Positions 16,551 to 25,262 are shown, counted from the first letter of the stretch. The stretch: DNA of 64,000 nt from Rhodoferax sp. (GCF_028688795.1 NZ_JAQTXM010000004.1:1-64000), one strand, 5' to 3'. Program-made: numbers and translations. The notes: generated by a model not told the origin, from the letters alone.

Positions 16551-17213
16551 ATGGAAACCATCATGCACCATATCGGTTCTGAAACAGCCGGCGTTCCCGC
16601 CTCGTCGTATAACGATGCTTCGTCTGGCGTCACAAATCAAGAAAAGACCATTGCGGAGCGCTTTGTTCCTTCTTCGACGTACAAGAAGCTGGTCGTGGCT
16701 ATTTGCAAAATGCAAGACCTGTTCACCACGGTTCATGCGTCCGATTCCGTGAACCCTGAGCGCAAGGAACGCCAGGTGTTTTATGTGCTCAGCACAGACA
16801 AGAATTCCATTTCTCTGTATGGGTATATCGTACATCCCGCAGGTACACCTCATGCGGCGCTCACGGAAGTCCATCCGGAACGAGACTTCTATCTGAAACA
16901 AAGTTTCTGGATCGGTGCGCCTCAGCACATCTTCAAGGATTATGATCCAGTCAAAGACAAGAAGCTGGGTCACTTGGCCTGGGCAGCGGCGTACGACCGT
17001 GAGCCGATCAATGAGACGTTTTGCGTAGCATTGGCGGACCCTGTGCTCATGCTGACCTTCAACCGACCGTTCATTGAACGATGGATGGAGGAAGCACCGT
17101 CGAAGATTGTGGACATTTCTGTCACCACCGACGACGTTCCCAAGGACACGCCTCCGCTGGGCACTGTGCCTTACTTTGGTCCCGCTGCAACAAGGACCAC
17201 GGTGGCAAGATGA
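16551..17213 (+). CDS. hypothetical protein in the phuZ operon, 220 aa
   Basis: First of three genes joined by 4-nt overlaps that end in phuZ. ATG 16551 and ATG 16563 are both possible starts; neither has a strong ribosome binding site. The N-terminus is Ser/Ala-rich and polar, the middle is mixed alpha/beta and the C-terminus is Pro/Thr-rich. No domain is recognised. Translational coupling to the tubulin makes it a candidate partner or regulator of the PhuZ spindle, but that is inference. Confidence 0.65.
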   Translation: METIMHHIGSETAGVPASSYNDASSGVTNQEKTIAERFVPSSTYKKLVVAICKMQDLFTTVHASDSVNPERKERQVFYVLSTDKNSISLYGYIVHPAGTPHAALTEVHPERDFYLKQSFWIGAPQHIFKDYDPVKDKKLGHLAWAAAYDREPINETFCVALADPVLMLTFNRPFIERWMEEAPSKIVDISVTTDDVPKDTPPLGTVPYFGPAATRTTVAR

Positions 17214-17608
17214 TAACCGATGACATCAGGCAGCTTCTTTCTTGCATCGAAATCTACATAAAGACCAGTGTGCTTGCTAGCGCGTGCGGTAGAGATTTGG
17301 TGTACCTGTACCAACAGGAAAACGAAATGTCGCGTTTGACTATCTACCACAACCACTTACTGCCAGACGTGCCTGAGGTCGACCCAGGGTTCGATTGGCA
17401 TGTTAAGAATAAGTTGTGGTTTAGAAAAAACTTAGTGCAATCAGAACGAGAAAAGTGTTTTTTTGAACCACTCATTGCCTATCTGCCTGAATACGTCCCA
17501 GTGGTCACAGTAAACACTAGCAATCCATTGGCCAGTGTGTTGACCAAACTTCCGTTTGCCCCTCATCAATCTTTTATTTCCACGCAACCCCAAGGAGTCC
17601 GACTATGA
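17210..17608 (+). CDS. hypothetical protein coupled to phuZ, 132 aa
   Basis: ATG 17210 overlaps the upstream stop (ATGA), and its own stop overlaps the phuZ start. The product (MITDDIRQLLSCIEIY...) is a small soluble protein with an N-terminal helix and a Pro/Tyr-containing C-terminal half. No domain is recognised. The strict overlap on both sides suggests stoichiometric expression with PhuZ. Confidence 0.7.
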   Translation: MITDDIRQLLSCIEIYIKTSVLASACGRDLVYLYQQENEMSRLTIYHNHLLPDVPEVDPGFDWHVKNKLWFRKNLVQSEREKCFFEPLIAYLPEYVPVVTVNTSNPLASVLTKLPFAPHQSFISTQPQGVRL

Positions 17609-18612
17609 AAAAGACCAATGAAATCCGCATCTACGCCGCCGGCGGTGGTGCATGCAACATCGTTTCCGAACTCGAAGGCACGCGAGGCGAAGTGGCCGAA
17701 GGCTTTGCCACTGCAATGCCGTGCTACATCGACACGTCCCGCTCCAATCTGATCAACAAAAAGATCGACGAAGCGCACACCTACTTCTTCGAAGGCATGG
17801 ACGGTTCCGGCAAAGTCCGTGCTGCCAACTACGAAGAGATCACCAAGAACGCGCTGGCCATTCTGCAGAAGTTCAAGCCCACTGCGTTCAACCTGGTGGT
17901 TCACACTGCGTCGGGTGGCAGCGGCAGTGTGATCGCTCCGGTGCTGGTGTCTGAGCTGAAGTCGCGCGGCGAGCAAGTGATCGTGATCACTATCGGGTCC
18001 ACGGATACCCGCATCGAGATCGAGAACACGATCAAGACCCTCAAGTCCTACGAGAGCATCGCAGGCTTGCGCAAGTCTCCGGTGGTCATGCACTATGTGC
18101 AAAACACCGAGCACCTCTCTCGCCAAGCAGTGAACAAACAGGTCAAGACCGCCATCAGCTTGCTGTGTGGTTTGTTCTCTGGTCAGAACGAAGAACTGGA
18201 TACTGCCGACCTCAAAAACTGGATGGAGTACCTGAAGTTCTCCAACGGCCCCGCTCAGCTCGCATCGTTGAACTTTGTCACGGACCAAAAAGATGTCGAC
18301 TCCTTCGGCACCGTGGTGTCGGTGGCAACGTTGGCAGTGCCCAACATGAACACGCGACTGGCCAACACCGTGCCAGCTTATCAGTGCGTGGGCTACGTTC
18401 CACAACTGTGGCGCATGGGCACTGCGGACAGCGTGCAGCTGATTGGCGAGGAACCGATCCATTACACGATCAGTACCGACTTCATCACCAAGGCCACCAA
18501 TGCGTTGAATACCACACTGAAAGACGTCGATGCGGCTTACGCATCCCGCGTGGCACGGACTTCCATCCTGGACCGAGACGACACAGCCACTGACAACGGT
18601 TTGGTTCTGTAA
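17605..18612 (+). CDS. phuZ: phage tubulin PhuZ
   Basis: PhuZ polymerises with GTP into the spindle that centres the phage nucleus and carries capsids to it. The nucleotide-binding loop GGGACN is at residues 13-18, and the tubulin signature appears as SGGSGS at 103-108 followed by VIAPVL. The 335-residue length fits PhuZ (about 315-330). The C-terminal tail is acidic (LDRDDTATDNG), as needed for filament contacts in known PhuZ. CAAGGAG precedes ATG 17605. Codon use is GC-rich, implying high expression. A strong terminator follows. FtsZ is a less likely identity given length, tail and phage context. Confidence 0.93.
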   Translation: MKKTNEIRIYAAGGGACNIVSELEGTRGEVAEGFATAMPCYIDTSRSNLINKKIDEAHTYFFEGMDGSGKVRAANYEEITKNALAILQKFKPTAFNLVVHTASGGSGSVIAPVLVSELKSRGEQVIVITIGSTDTRIEIENTIKTLKSYESIAGLRKSPVVMHYVQNTEHLSRQAVNKQVKTAISLLCGLFSGQNEELDTADLKNWMEYLKFSNGPAQLASLNFVTDQKDVDSFGTVVSVATLAVPNMNTRLANTVPAYQCVGYVPQLWRMGTADSVQLIGEEPIHYTISTDFITKATNALNTTLKDVDAAYASRVARTSILDRDDTATDNGLVL

Positions 18613-18639
18613 GCCCGGTAAACGTCAATAAGAAATGAT

Positions 18640-18682
18640 AAGAGCCCGACATACTCTGTGGAGATGTCGGGCTCTTTGACGC
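18640..18682 (+). terminator. terminator after phuZ
   Basis: AAGAGCCCGACAT (18640-18652) pairs with ATGTCGGGCTCTT (18664-18676), followed by a T-containing tract. Confidence 0.85.
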
Positions 18683-18716
18683 CTTCTTATTTTCTTGTTT
18701 AACTACCAAATCTGCA

Positions 18717-19376
18717 ATGATCGATACCAAAGACCTCAAACCTGAAGCGATATTTTGCATGGACATCAGCGAATACGCTCAGCAGATCGAGCTGGTTTTA
18801 CATGATTTTTTGCTTCCACCACCCGCAGGTATCTACGTTAAAAACCGACTGGCGCCCGTGATCGTTCCTGGCGCTGAGTATTTTACGGACGTCATTGAGT
18901 ACGGCAAACTTCGCTACGTCCCCATCAAAGACATTAACGAAGTCAAGGGCGGTGTCTACGACGTAAATTTCAAGCTGATTATCCCTAGTGCTCTTATGAA
19001 GCATCCCGACCGATGGCTGAGTAACAAACCTTTCATTCCTCACAACGGAATGAAAATCCTAGAGCTGCTGGTTCGAAATCAGCTGGACACATTTGTACAA
19101 TACCGAAGGACAGGTTCGTACTACCTGGATAAAATCTATAGGTACACAAAGCCCACATGTAGTCCAGAACAACAACAAAAACTAGAGGAGGCGATTGATT
19201 TTGTTTCCACAAACGTGTACGACAGTTTGTGGAACCGAATCAGTGAGTTCTTCGACGGGTTGTGTTGGAACATGTATTACATCAGTATCAAAGACCGCAC
19301 GTTGACAATTGAACGACATTGCGACTGGCGGATCTACGACTGGATACGACGCATGGAGTCCGGAGAATGGAAGTAA
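18717..19376 (+). CDS. hypothetical protein heading the overlapping small-gene cluster, 219 aa
   Basis: First gene of a series of overlapping genes running to 22121. The N-terminal half has short beta stretches and Pro-rich turns; the C-terminal half is helical, ending with a Trp/Tyr-rich region (DGLCWNMYYISIKDRTLTIE). The layout helix - Gly - Leu/Cys - Tyr - beta hairpin near the end resembles the endings of the smaller downstream genes. No family is recognised. Confidence 0.6.
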   Translation: MIDTKDLKPEAIFCMDISEYAQQIELVLHDFLLPPPAGIYVKNRLAPVIVPGAEYFTDVIEYGKLRYVPIKDINEVKGGVYDVNFKLIIPSALMKHPDRWLSNKPFIPHNGMKILELLVRNQLDTFVQYRRTGSYYLDKIYRYTKPTCSPEQQQKLEEAIDFVSTNVYDSLWNRISEFFDGLCWNMYYISIKDRTLTIERHCDWRIYDWIRRMESGEWK

Positions 19377-19768
19377 CAAGATTGATTCAAATTGTCATCC
19401 CGCTCAAGGAAGTCAGGGATGCTGTAAAGTCTATGCTTCCGATCAGCTTAGACAACAAGAAGATACAGCTGATGCTGTTCGATCTGGCCAATGTGACGCT
19501 GGCCAGTGAGAGTGCGGTGTTCTTTTACGACTCAGGGTGCTACTACGACATCCTCACTGATGGAGGTATGGATGATTCGGACATCAATAACTTCATGGAC
19601 GACATGTACGGTGTCTTCTATGGCTTGGTAAACCCCTACTTGCAAGAGTTTGACATCTACAACAACTCCGAAATAGATTACTATTTTGACATGTGCGGGT
19701 TAGACACCATGCTTTTTTGCATAGAGCCCAGTCGGTTGGAGTTGCGTGATTGTGAGCCAGCGCCATGA
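19367..19768 (+). CDS. hypothetical small protein, 133 aa
   Basis: ATG 19367 (MEVTRLIQIVIPL) follows CCGGAG and overlaps the upstream stop by 10 nt; an upstream in-frame ATG at 19319 would overlap more. The C-terminal part, DDMYGVFYGLVNPYLQEFDI, then acidic/Tyr residues and FCIEPSRLELRD, follows the pattern of the neighbouring cluster members. No domain is recognised. Confidence 0.55.
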   Translation: MEVTRLIQIVIPLKEVRDAVKSMLPISLDNKKIQLMLFDLANVTLASESAVFFYDSGCYYDILTDGGMDDSDINNFMDDMYGVFYGLVNPYLQEFDIYNNSEIDYYFDMCGLDTMLFCIEPSRLELRDCEPAP

Positions 19769-20148
19769 CACTGCCACAAAAGCGTGCGGTGGTCATCTAC
19801 TCGCTAAGAGAAGCACGTGATTGTCTTAGGCACCACACCGATGCCATCGACACCGACGACTATTTTTCATTTGCAATATTGCAGATCATCAACAATTCCG
19901 TGATGTCGGATGAGTTGTGCAGTGAACTCAATGAGGCCGTGCAAGAGCTTACACGGTACGGTATCCCTGAACAAAAAGCGTTTGCTATCTGCAGTGATGT
20001 CACAGACCTGATCATAAATCAGTTAACCACTTTTGTCCCTGACTACAATGACCAGCGGTATTCCAGACAATGCCACTGGGACCTTAAGGAAAACAACGAT
20101 GTCATCCTCACCATTGCCGCAGACGCATTCGAGACGACCCAGCAATGA
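19765..20148 (+). CDS. hypothetical small protein, cluster paralogue, 127 aa
   Basis: ATG overlaps the previous stop by 4 nt. The C-terminal block PDYNDQRYSRQCHWDLKEN followed by DVILTIA matches in pattern the block DGKLPYRYHEVRPNGLYLL of the gene at 21353 and GGFNYGFHELRDNVLVL at 21666. This supports a family of diverged tandem paralogues. The N-terminal part is helical. Function is unknown. Confidence 0.55.
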   Translation: MTLPQKRAVVIYSLREARDCLRHHTDAIDTDDYFSFAILQIINNSVMSDELCSELNEAVQELTRYGIPEQKAFAICSDVTDLIINQLTTFVPDYNDQRYSRQCHWDLKENNDVILTIAADAFETTQQ

Positions 20149-20155
20149 CTCAATC

Positions 20156-20584
20156 GTGCATGTGTCTATCGACTATCGGGAAGTGTTGTCTCTGATCAAA
20201 TCGCACGCGAGCGTGCCGCAGCGTGAGAGAAACAAAGAAATCAACGAACTGCTGTCCATTTTGGTGTTGCAATATTTCGATTTACCCGTAGGTGGACGCC
20301 CTCGTGAAATGCTTCAGCGGTACAATGACCTGCTGGAAAACATGTCAGATTTAATCAAGCAGCCATCTGTTATGCAAACGGACGTGGGTTTGATGCTGAC
20401 TACCATCAGTCGGCAATATCTGCCACGATTTCGCGCCTACTCCACCGAAGACTGCCAAGCCATTTGCAGCAGTACAATGGAAGGCACCACCCTTATTTTG
20501 GCAATGACCTATGGACATTTTAAGAAATTCACGGCCGCGCAGAAGAAGTCCGATAATCCATTCTCCTCAGGAACTGGACTTTAA
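20156..20584 (+). CDS. hypothetical small protein, start uncertain
   Basis: Two starts compete: GTG 20156 (VHVSIDYREVLSLI), just past the previous stop, and ATG 20099 with AAGGAAAA 7 nt upstream, which overlaps the previous gene by 50 nt. The protein is helical with Met/Leu-rich heptad-like stretches. It ends in a polar Lys/Ser tail. It sits inside the overlapping cluster but its end matches the paralogue motif only weakly. Function is unknown. Confidence 0.5.
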   Translation: MHVSIDYREVLSLIKSHASVPQRERNKEINELLSILVLQYFDLPVGGRPREMLQRYNDLLENMSDLIKQPSVMQTDVGLMLTTISRQYLPRFRAYSTEDCQAICSSTMEGTTLILAMTYGHFKKFTAAQKKSDNPFSSGTGL

Positions 20585-21059
20585 TGAAGTAACCATAATA
20601 CTGCCTATCTTAGACAGCACATATATCGAGAAGCTGGAGCGATACGTGCCCTCTGAGATACTGCCCTCTGGCGTTAAACAACTTGCGGCCATTGCATTGG
20701 AGCACCCTGCTGATCAAGACCAGTTCTTGACTGAGTGCTACAAGTCCTTTGACTGCTACATTGACGAAATGCATGCCGGGGGTCAGATTGCCTATGCGGG
20801 TTATTTCTGGGATCTTCTTGCGGGCGAAGACGAAACCGAAATCATCGACATTGGCTTATTGGACTTCCATCGACACTTTATCGCCAGTGTCAACGCACTG
20901 TTAGGCAAACCTAACTTCAAACTCAATCGCATTATCAGCATGAGGGTATGCAATGCCATATGCGTGGAACTCAAATGGCCCGACCACAAACAACCCAAGT
21001 TGTTTGCAAGTACCGACGTATTTGGTTTTGAATATTGGTCCGACCATTCAACTACTTAA
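20511..21059 (+). CDS. hypothetical protein of the overlapping cluster, 182 aa maximum
   Basis: The only ATG (20511) gives a 74-nt overlap with the previous gene; the region after the previous stop (NEVTIILPILDSTYIE) has no conventional start, so the long overlap or a rare start codon must be used. The sequence is helical, with acidic stretches (LLAGEDETEIIDIG). The end, WPDHKQPKLFASTDVFGFEY, places a Pro/Tyr-containing beta pair as in the other members. Function is unknown. Confidence 0.5.
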   Translation: MDILRNSRPRRRSPIIHSPQELDFNEVTIILPILDSTYIEKLERYVPSEILPSGVKQLAAIALEHPADQDQFLTECYKSFDCYIDEMHAGGQIAYAGYFWDLLAGEDETEIIDIGLLDFHRHFIASVNALLGKPNFKLNRIISMRVCNAICVELKWPDHKQPKLFASTDVFGFEYWSDHSTT

Positions 21060-21447
21060 CCGCCTGGCAAGTATTGGGGATATTCCTACCATCGACACTG
21101 AGGCCGTGCTTTCTGGGATGGTAGAACTATTAGAAAAACCAAACTTAACCGGCGTTACATTGGACTTAGCTGTGAACTGGATCTTGCATTCTCACGGTCT
21201 AACGCACGCCGACTTAGCACCTTCAGTGAGAGAATGTGCCAGAGGTTTGGTTTACGCGGGTCTAATGACACTGCAATGCCAATTGACAACAGTGAATCCA
21301 TATATTGACGGCATGTTACCCTACAGGCTAAAGAAAATTCACGGACAACACAATGTCATATTGGAACACAACACTTTATCACCTGCCAGCCATGGTCATC
21401 CTGGACGTGTCGGGATGCAGCTGCGAACTGGCAGAACTAGAACTTGA
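20953..21447 (+). CDS. hypothetical small protein, cluster paralogue
   Basis: ATG 20953 has GAGGGT upstream and gives a 107-nt overlap with the preceding gene. The block TTVNPYIDGMLPYRLKKI followed by GQHNVILEHNT lines up with HRLYLDGKLPYRYHEV and GLYLLRED of the next gene, the clearest pair in the family. After this block the frame continues about 20 residues that overlap the next gene. Function is unknown. Confidence 0.55.
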   Translation: MPYAWNSNGPTTNNPSCLQVPTYLVLNIGPTIQLLNRLASIGDIPTIDTEAVLSGMVELLEKPNLTGVTLDLAVNWILHSHGLTHADLAPSVRECARGLVYAGLMTLQCQLTTVNPYIDGMLPYRLKKIHGQHNVILEHNTLSPASHGHPGRVGMQLRTGRTRT

Positions 21448-21778
21448 AACGGATTTGGAGATAGACCAGCAAGAGATGGTCATTGATTTGATCAGTGTGC
21501 TGGCTCAAGAGAAGGATGCGCAACTCAACTTAGACTACCACTGCATGCAGTTGATCTCCAGATGGTGTGTCTTGGTCAGAAGGGACGAACACGAAGCCGT
21601 GTATAACTATATGCGCTACTTGGGTTTGCGCCTATTAGCCATGATAAAAGCCCATCGCCTATACCTTGACGGCAAGCTGCCATACCGTTACCATGAAGTC
21701 AGACCCAATGGACTCTACCTGCTACGAGAAGACTTGTATCGTCGAGAACGACAGCGCGAACTCGACGAGAGTAGCTGA
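21353..21778 (+). CDS. hypothetical small protein, cluster paralogue
   Basis: ATG 21353 or ATG 21392 (MVILDVSGCSCEL) can serve; the former gives a 95-nt overlap. The first half is acidic (ELELETDLEIDQQE); the second is helical and ends with DGKLPYRYHEVRPNGLYLL and a charged tail (REDLYRRERQRELDE). The conserved block is shared with 20953-21447 and 21666-22121. Function is unknown. Confidence 0.55.
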   Translation: MSYWNTTLYHLPAMVILDVSGCSCELAELELETDLEIDQQEMVIDLISVLAQEKDAQLNLDYHCMQLISRWCVLVRRDEHEAVYNYMRYLGLRLLAMIKAHRLYLDGKLPYRYHEVRPNGLYLLREDLYRRERQRELDESS

Positions 21779-22121
21779 TTATTTGGTGCTAGACACGCGA
21801 GAGATAGTCACGCACTTCAGGCAGGCCGTGACGCTGCCTGAAGATGACGTTGTGGAGTGTGTTACTCAAGTGCTCGATAAGCTGTTGCACTCTGGGCTTA
21901 ATTCCCTGATCCCTGTTTACCCTGTCATGGGCATGCTGCGCTCTGAGCGGCGCCTGTCGCCACAACAACTGGTTGATCTCAACCACGCCTTCATAGGCCT
22001 GTATTGTGCCCTGTGCCACCATCTGCACGGCATCAAAATAACCGATGAGCTTGGAGGCTTTAATTATGGCTTCCATGAGCTGCGGGACAATGTTCTTGTA
22101 TTGAAACACTTTCCTTATTAG
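21666..22121 (+). CDS. hypothetical small protein, last member of the paralogous cluster
   Basis: Starts at ATG 21666, 21693 or 21708 are possible, all inside the upstream gene. The secure part begins near VADYLVLDTREIV. The protein is helical with a Cys/His-rich helix (IGLYCALCHHLHGIKI) and ends GGFNYGFHELRDNVLVLKHF, the cluster's C-terminal signature. It is followed after 8 nt by the next gene. Function is unknown. Confidence 0.55.
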   Translation: MTASCHTVTMKSDPMDSTCYEKTCIVENDSANSTRVADYLVLDTREIVTHFRQAVTLPEDDVVECVTQVLDKLLHSGLNSLIPVYPVMGMLRSERRLSPQQLVDLNHAFIGLYCALCHHLHGIKITDELGGFNYGFHELRDNVLVLKHFPY

Positions 22122-22129
22122 GAGTAAGC

Positions 22130-22531
22130 ATGAGTTATGTCTTGGAAATTAAAAGCGTGTACGACATCAAACTCAAGGCCACCAGTGTCTTGGGTTATGG
22201 CTATCACTCTGCAACGGTATTGGGTCTGCTGGACTACGACTCTGCCAATCTGATTGAGGACGTCGCACCGATTCATGCCAGCATCTATTCGATGCTTCCT
22301 TCAGGCACGCCGATCGATCCTGCGGATTTGACCTATGTAAAGATTAAAACCTCCACAGGTCAAATCCGTGTGATTGCAATGGATTGGATTGATACGCAAC
22401 CAGAACTGATCAACACACGACAAGTTCGGATTGTGATCAGTAACCTCAGCTTGTCAAAGATACCTGAACTGCAAAAAATGCTACAGCGAAACGGCTTTAC
22501 CCAATTCACCATCGATACCATCTCAGGGTAA
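22130..22531 (+). CDS. hypothetical small beta-rich protein, 133 aa
   Basis: ATG 22130 has a good binding site, TTAGGAGTAAGC, unlike the genes of the cluster before it. The first two thirds are beta-rich (KLKATSVLGYGYHSATVLGL, then DLTYVKIKTSTGQIRVIAMD), resembling small barrel proteins of SH3 type, followed by a C-terminal helix. No family is confidently recognised. It ends before a 554-nt gene-free stretch. Confidence 0.65.
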   Translation: MSYVLEIKSVYDIKLKATSVLGYGYHSATVLGLLDYDSANLIEDVAPIHASIYSMLPSGTPIDPADLTYVKIKTSTGQIRVIAMDWIDTQPELINTRQVRIVISNLSLSKIPELQKMLQRNGFTQFTIDTISG

Positions 22532-22610
22532 ATCTCCTATGGTATGTAAAACGCCTCGGGTAGGGATGGTTGAGTCGGGTTTTACATGGGTGCTCCTTAG
22601 TAAGGCGAAT

Positions 22611-22722
22611 CCTCTCTTTGTTTAGTGCTACAATCGCATGGGTCTAAACCGTGTCAATCTGACATTATCACCTGGCAGATTGGGAGCATTGACAAAGAGA
22701 GGCCTAGCTTATTTTTTTTTTT
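22611..22722 (+). ncRNA. candidate structured RNA ending in a U-run
   Basis: This lies in the gene-free stretch 22532-23085. An outer 11-bp stem, CCTCTCTTTGT (22611-22621) with ACAAAGAGAGG (22692-22702), encloses two hairpins: TTAG/CTAA (about 22622-22647) and CAATCTG (22655-22661) with CAGATTG (22676-22682). An 11-nt T run follows at 22712-22722. Just upstream, ATGTAAAAC (22544-22552) pairs with GTTTTACAT (22579-22587). The three-way-junction shape and terminator-like tail suggest a discrete RNA, or an elaborate 3' end for the preceding operon. No known RNA family is recognised. Confidence 0.5.
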
Positions 22723-22952
22723 GCTTACTATTATATGTAACAGGCACAGACCGCGAATCGGCCTGGTACATTTGACTGATGACAACTGTCTTATAGCTGT
22801 AATTCCTAACGGGTGTTTCTTCCCTTTGACCCAAATGGTGAGCTGGAGATGGGCTTTAAACCGACTAACGTGTTTAAGTGCGCTATTGCTTAGGCGTTGA
22901 AGTAAATCTTCACCATACTCGATACCGTTGTTATTGGTCAGTCGTTGAGAGA

Positions 22953-23003
22953 AAAGCCCCTGCGCTAAGCTTCTTTGAGAGAGGAGCTTGCGTAGGGGCT
23001 TTA
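22953..23003 (+). terminator. long hairpin before the DNA polymerase gene
   Basis: AAAGCCCCTGCGC plus AAGCT on the left arm pairs with AGCTT, GCGT and AGGGGCTTT on the right arm, with one bulged T; TTTATGCTG follows. The right arm ends like the GCATAAA terminator family. Between 22723 and 22952 nothing else could be recognised. Confidence 0.7.
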
Positions 23004-23085
23004 TGCTGTCGACATAAATGATCGACACCACAGATACTTTGTAGAAGTGCTAAACTTCCATGACACCAATTTACCGGAGCACCTC

Positions 23086-25221
23086 ATGTCAGGCTTTGCC
23101 AATCCTTTTGTAAATCCTACGGAGTCTTACGTTCGTGACATCGACATTCTTAAACACTATGTCGAAGACAGTGCCAAGTACCTGCACCTTTCTACAAACA
23201 GACCCCTTGAGCAATGTAAAGCATTTATAACTGCCAACCTTAAAAAGGGTGGTAAGTTTGAATTCAAAGACCCTAAGACCATTTACTTGCAGCGCAATGA
23301 TTCCGGGGATCGTGAAAAAGTAGAAACTACTTTGCATCGTTACGTTTCGGATTCAATCAATAAAAAAGAACTAATCGCACCCACGTTTACGACGTACGTG
23401 CATCCTAATAAAAAGAAATCCTTGTTATCGGTGTATATCGATAACAACGTCAAAGCACGCAGTGTGGCAAAGAAAGCCATGTTCGCGGCTAAGTCTGCCG
23501 GAAACAAACACCTGCATGCAGTTAAGAAGATTGAGCAGACCAACCGAAAGCTCAGCAACAACGCTATCTCGGGTGCACACGTTTCTCCTTCTACGCCTTT
23601 GTTCAATAAGACTGCTCACGCGACACTGACGTCAAACTGTCGCAGTACCAGTGCTTATGGGAATGCCAACAATGAAAAATTCCTCAGTGGTAATAGGCAT
23701 TATTTCAATCACCACATCGTACTGAATAACATTGTCTCAATTGTTAACCACACGAACTACGACCAATTAAAAGCCACGATAGAGAAATACAACATCCATT
23801 ATCCGTCGTGCGATGAAGTGATGGATTGCATTAAGTATTCCACTTCGTTTTATTGGCGCTCCCCGCTGTACATGAAGAAGATTGAGCGTTTGGTGCACTC
23901 GCTCGATCCCCTTCAACGCGCTGCATTCGTTTACACGGGGGACTTCCACCATCTGAAGAAACACAATAACGCGCTGGCTTTGTCCTTTGTCAAAACGCTG
24001 AGCACTAAGGTAGTGGGGGTTTGTGAATCGCCACTGAAGGTCATCCTGGACGCACCAGAGGACCATGTAAACCTGGCGCATCAAATCTGCTTAAAGGAAA
24101 CCGCAGGCATTGGTAAAGAATACGAGAAAATTGAAAACACCCCCGCCATTCACACACTGGCGCTGACAGTGCTCAATATCGCAAACACGATCACTCAGTA
24201 TGCTGACCTGATCCAAACTCTATGGGTCACGGGAAACATCCCTGCTTCTGTTTCGCATTTCCCTGACAGCATCCGCAGAAGCGCACTGACGTCGGACACT
24301 GACTCGACCATCTTTACTGTGCAGGATTGGGTCTTTTGGTACAAAGACAAATTGAGCTTTGATGACGAAGCCATGGCAGTTGCTGCGACGATGATCTTCC
24401 TCGCGTCAGCAACCATCACTCACGTGCTTGCAATCATGTCGGCTAACTTTGGTATTGTGCCAGAGCGTTTGCATCAAATTGCCATGAAGAACGAGTACAA
24501 GTTCGACGTGTTCGTGCCCACTCAATTGGGTAAGCACTATTACGCCACCATGAGCTGTCAAGAAGGCAACGTGTTCACAGAACACGAGACAGAAATCAAA
24601 GGGGTGTACCTCAAGTCGTCGAATGCGCCCAAGGAGATTGTCAACCAAGCAGCAGCTATGATGGAAGACATTATGCAGTCTGTCATGACCAAAGGCAGCT
24701 TGTCAATAATGAAATACATCAAGGAAGTGGCAGATACTGAAAGGAAAATCATTGCTTCCATTGAAAGAGGAGAATCCACTTACCTGCGTGCTGGCAGCAT
24801 CAAAGAAGCAGACAGCTATACTGCAGACGAAGAGCTGTCACCGTATCAGAACCACAGGTTCTGGAACGATGTGTTTGGCCCCAAATACGGCGTAATGCCC
24901 GATCCGCCTTACTCTACGGTGAAAGTGTCCATGGTGACCAGCACGCCTAAGGCATTTAAGGCTTGGGTGAATGGGCTGACTGATCGTGATCTGGCACAGC
25001 GACTGCTTGATTGGTCGGCGCGTTGCGATAAGAATAAAATCACAACCATCCACCTGCCTATTGATGCTATCTCTAGGGGGCTTCCTGCGGAGATCATTCC
25101 AGCCATTAACCATCGCAAGATTGTTACAGACATCGTCAAGATCATGTACCTGATTTTGGAGACGCTGGGTGTGTACACTATGGAGAAGAAGGTTTCTCGA
25201 TTGATGAGCGACCAATACTGA
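23086..25221 (+). CDS. family B DNA polymerase, C-terminal (palm/thumb) half (phiKZ gp44-like)
   Basis: This is the catalytic C-terminal half of the replicative polymerase. Motif B appears as KLSNNAISG (about residues 155-163) followed by a T4-like continuation, and motif C as SDTDS (403-407). A KxY-type motif, GKHYYATMS, follows near 480. There is no exonuclease domain or motif A here; those are in the separate gene at 60897-62573. ATG 23086 has CCGGAG upstream and is preferred to GTG 23047. The 711 residues are too long for palm B/C plus thumb alone, so inserted segments are present. The bidirectional terminator downstream ends the unit. Confidence 0.8.
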   Translation: MSGFANPFVNPTESYVRDIDILKHYVEDSAKYLHLSTNRPLEQCKAFITANLKKGGKFEFKDPKTIYLQRNDSGDREKVETTLHRYVSDSINKKELIAPTFTTYVHPNKKKSLLSVYIDNNVKARSVAKKAMFAAKSAGNKHLHAVKKIEQTNRKLSNNAISGAHVSPSTPLFNKTAHATLTSNCRSTSAYGNANNEKFLSGNRHYFNHHIVLNNIVSIVNHTNYDQLKATIEKYNIHYPSCDEVMDCIKYSTSFYWRSPLYMKKIERLVHSLDPLQRAAFVYTGDFHHLKKHNNALALSFVKTLSTKVVGVCESPLKVILDAPEDHVNLAHQICLKETAGIGKEYEKIENTPAIHTLALTVLNIANTITQYADLIQTLWVTGNIPASVSHFPDSIRRSALTSDTDSTIFTVQDWVFWYKDKLSFDDEAMAVAATMIFLASATITHVLAIMSANFGIVPERLHQIAMKNEYKFDVFVPTQLGKHYYATMSCQEGNVFTEHETEIKGVYLKSSNAPKEIVNQAAAMMEDIMQSVMTKGSLSIMKYIKEVADTERKIIASIERGESTYLRAGSIKEADSYTADEELSPYQNHRFWNDVFGPKYGVMPDPPYSTVKVSMVTSTPKAFKAWVNGLTDRDLAQRLLDWSARCDKNKITTIHLPIDAISRGLPAEIIPAINHRKIVTDIVKIMYLILETLGVYTMEKKVSRLMSDQY

Positions 25222-25262
25222 CAGCATAAAGGCTGGTGGGCAACCACCAGCCTTTATGCTGC
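25222..25262. terminator. bidirectional terminator of the GCATAAA family
   Basis: CAGCATAAAGGCTGGTGG (25222-25239) pairs with CCACCAGCCTTTATGCTG (25244-25261) between converging genes. Confidence 0.9.

Noticed and set aside
22654-23031. Minus-strand 125-residue frame in the gene-free island
   Set aside because: It crosses the T run and hairpins, has no binding site and shows no protein-like pattern.
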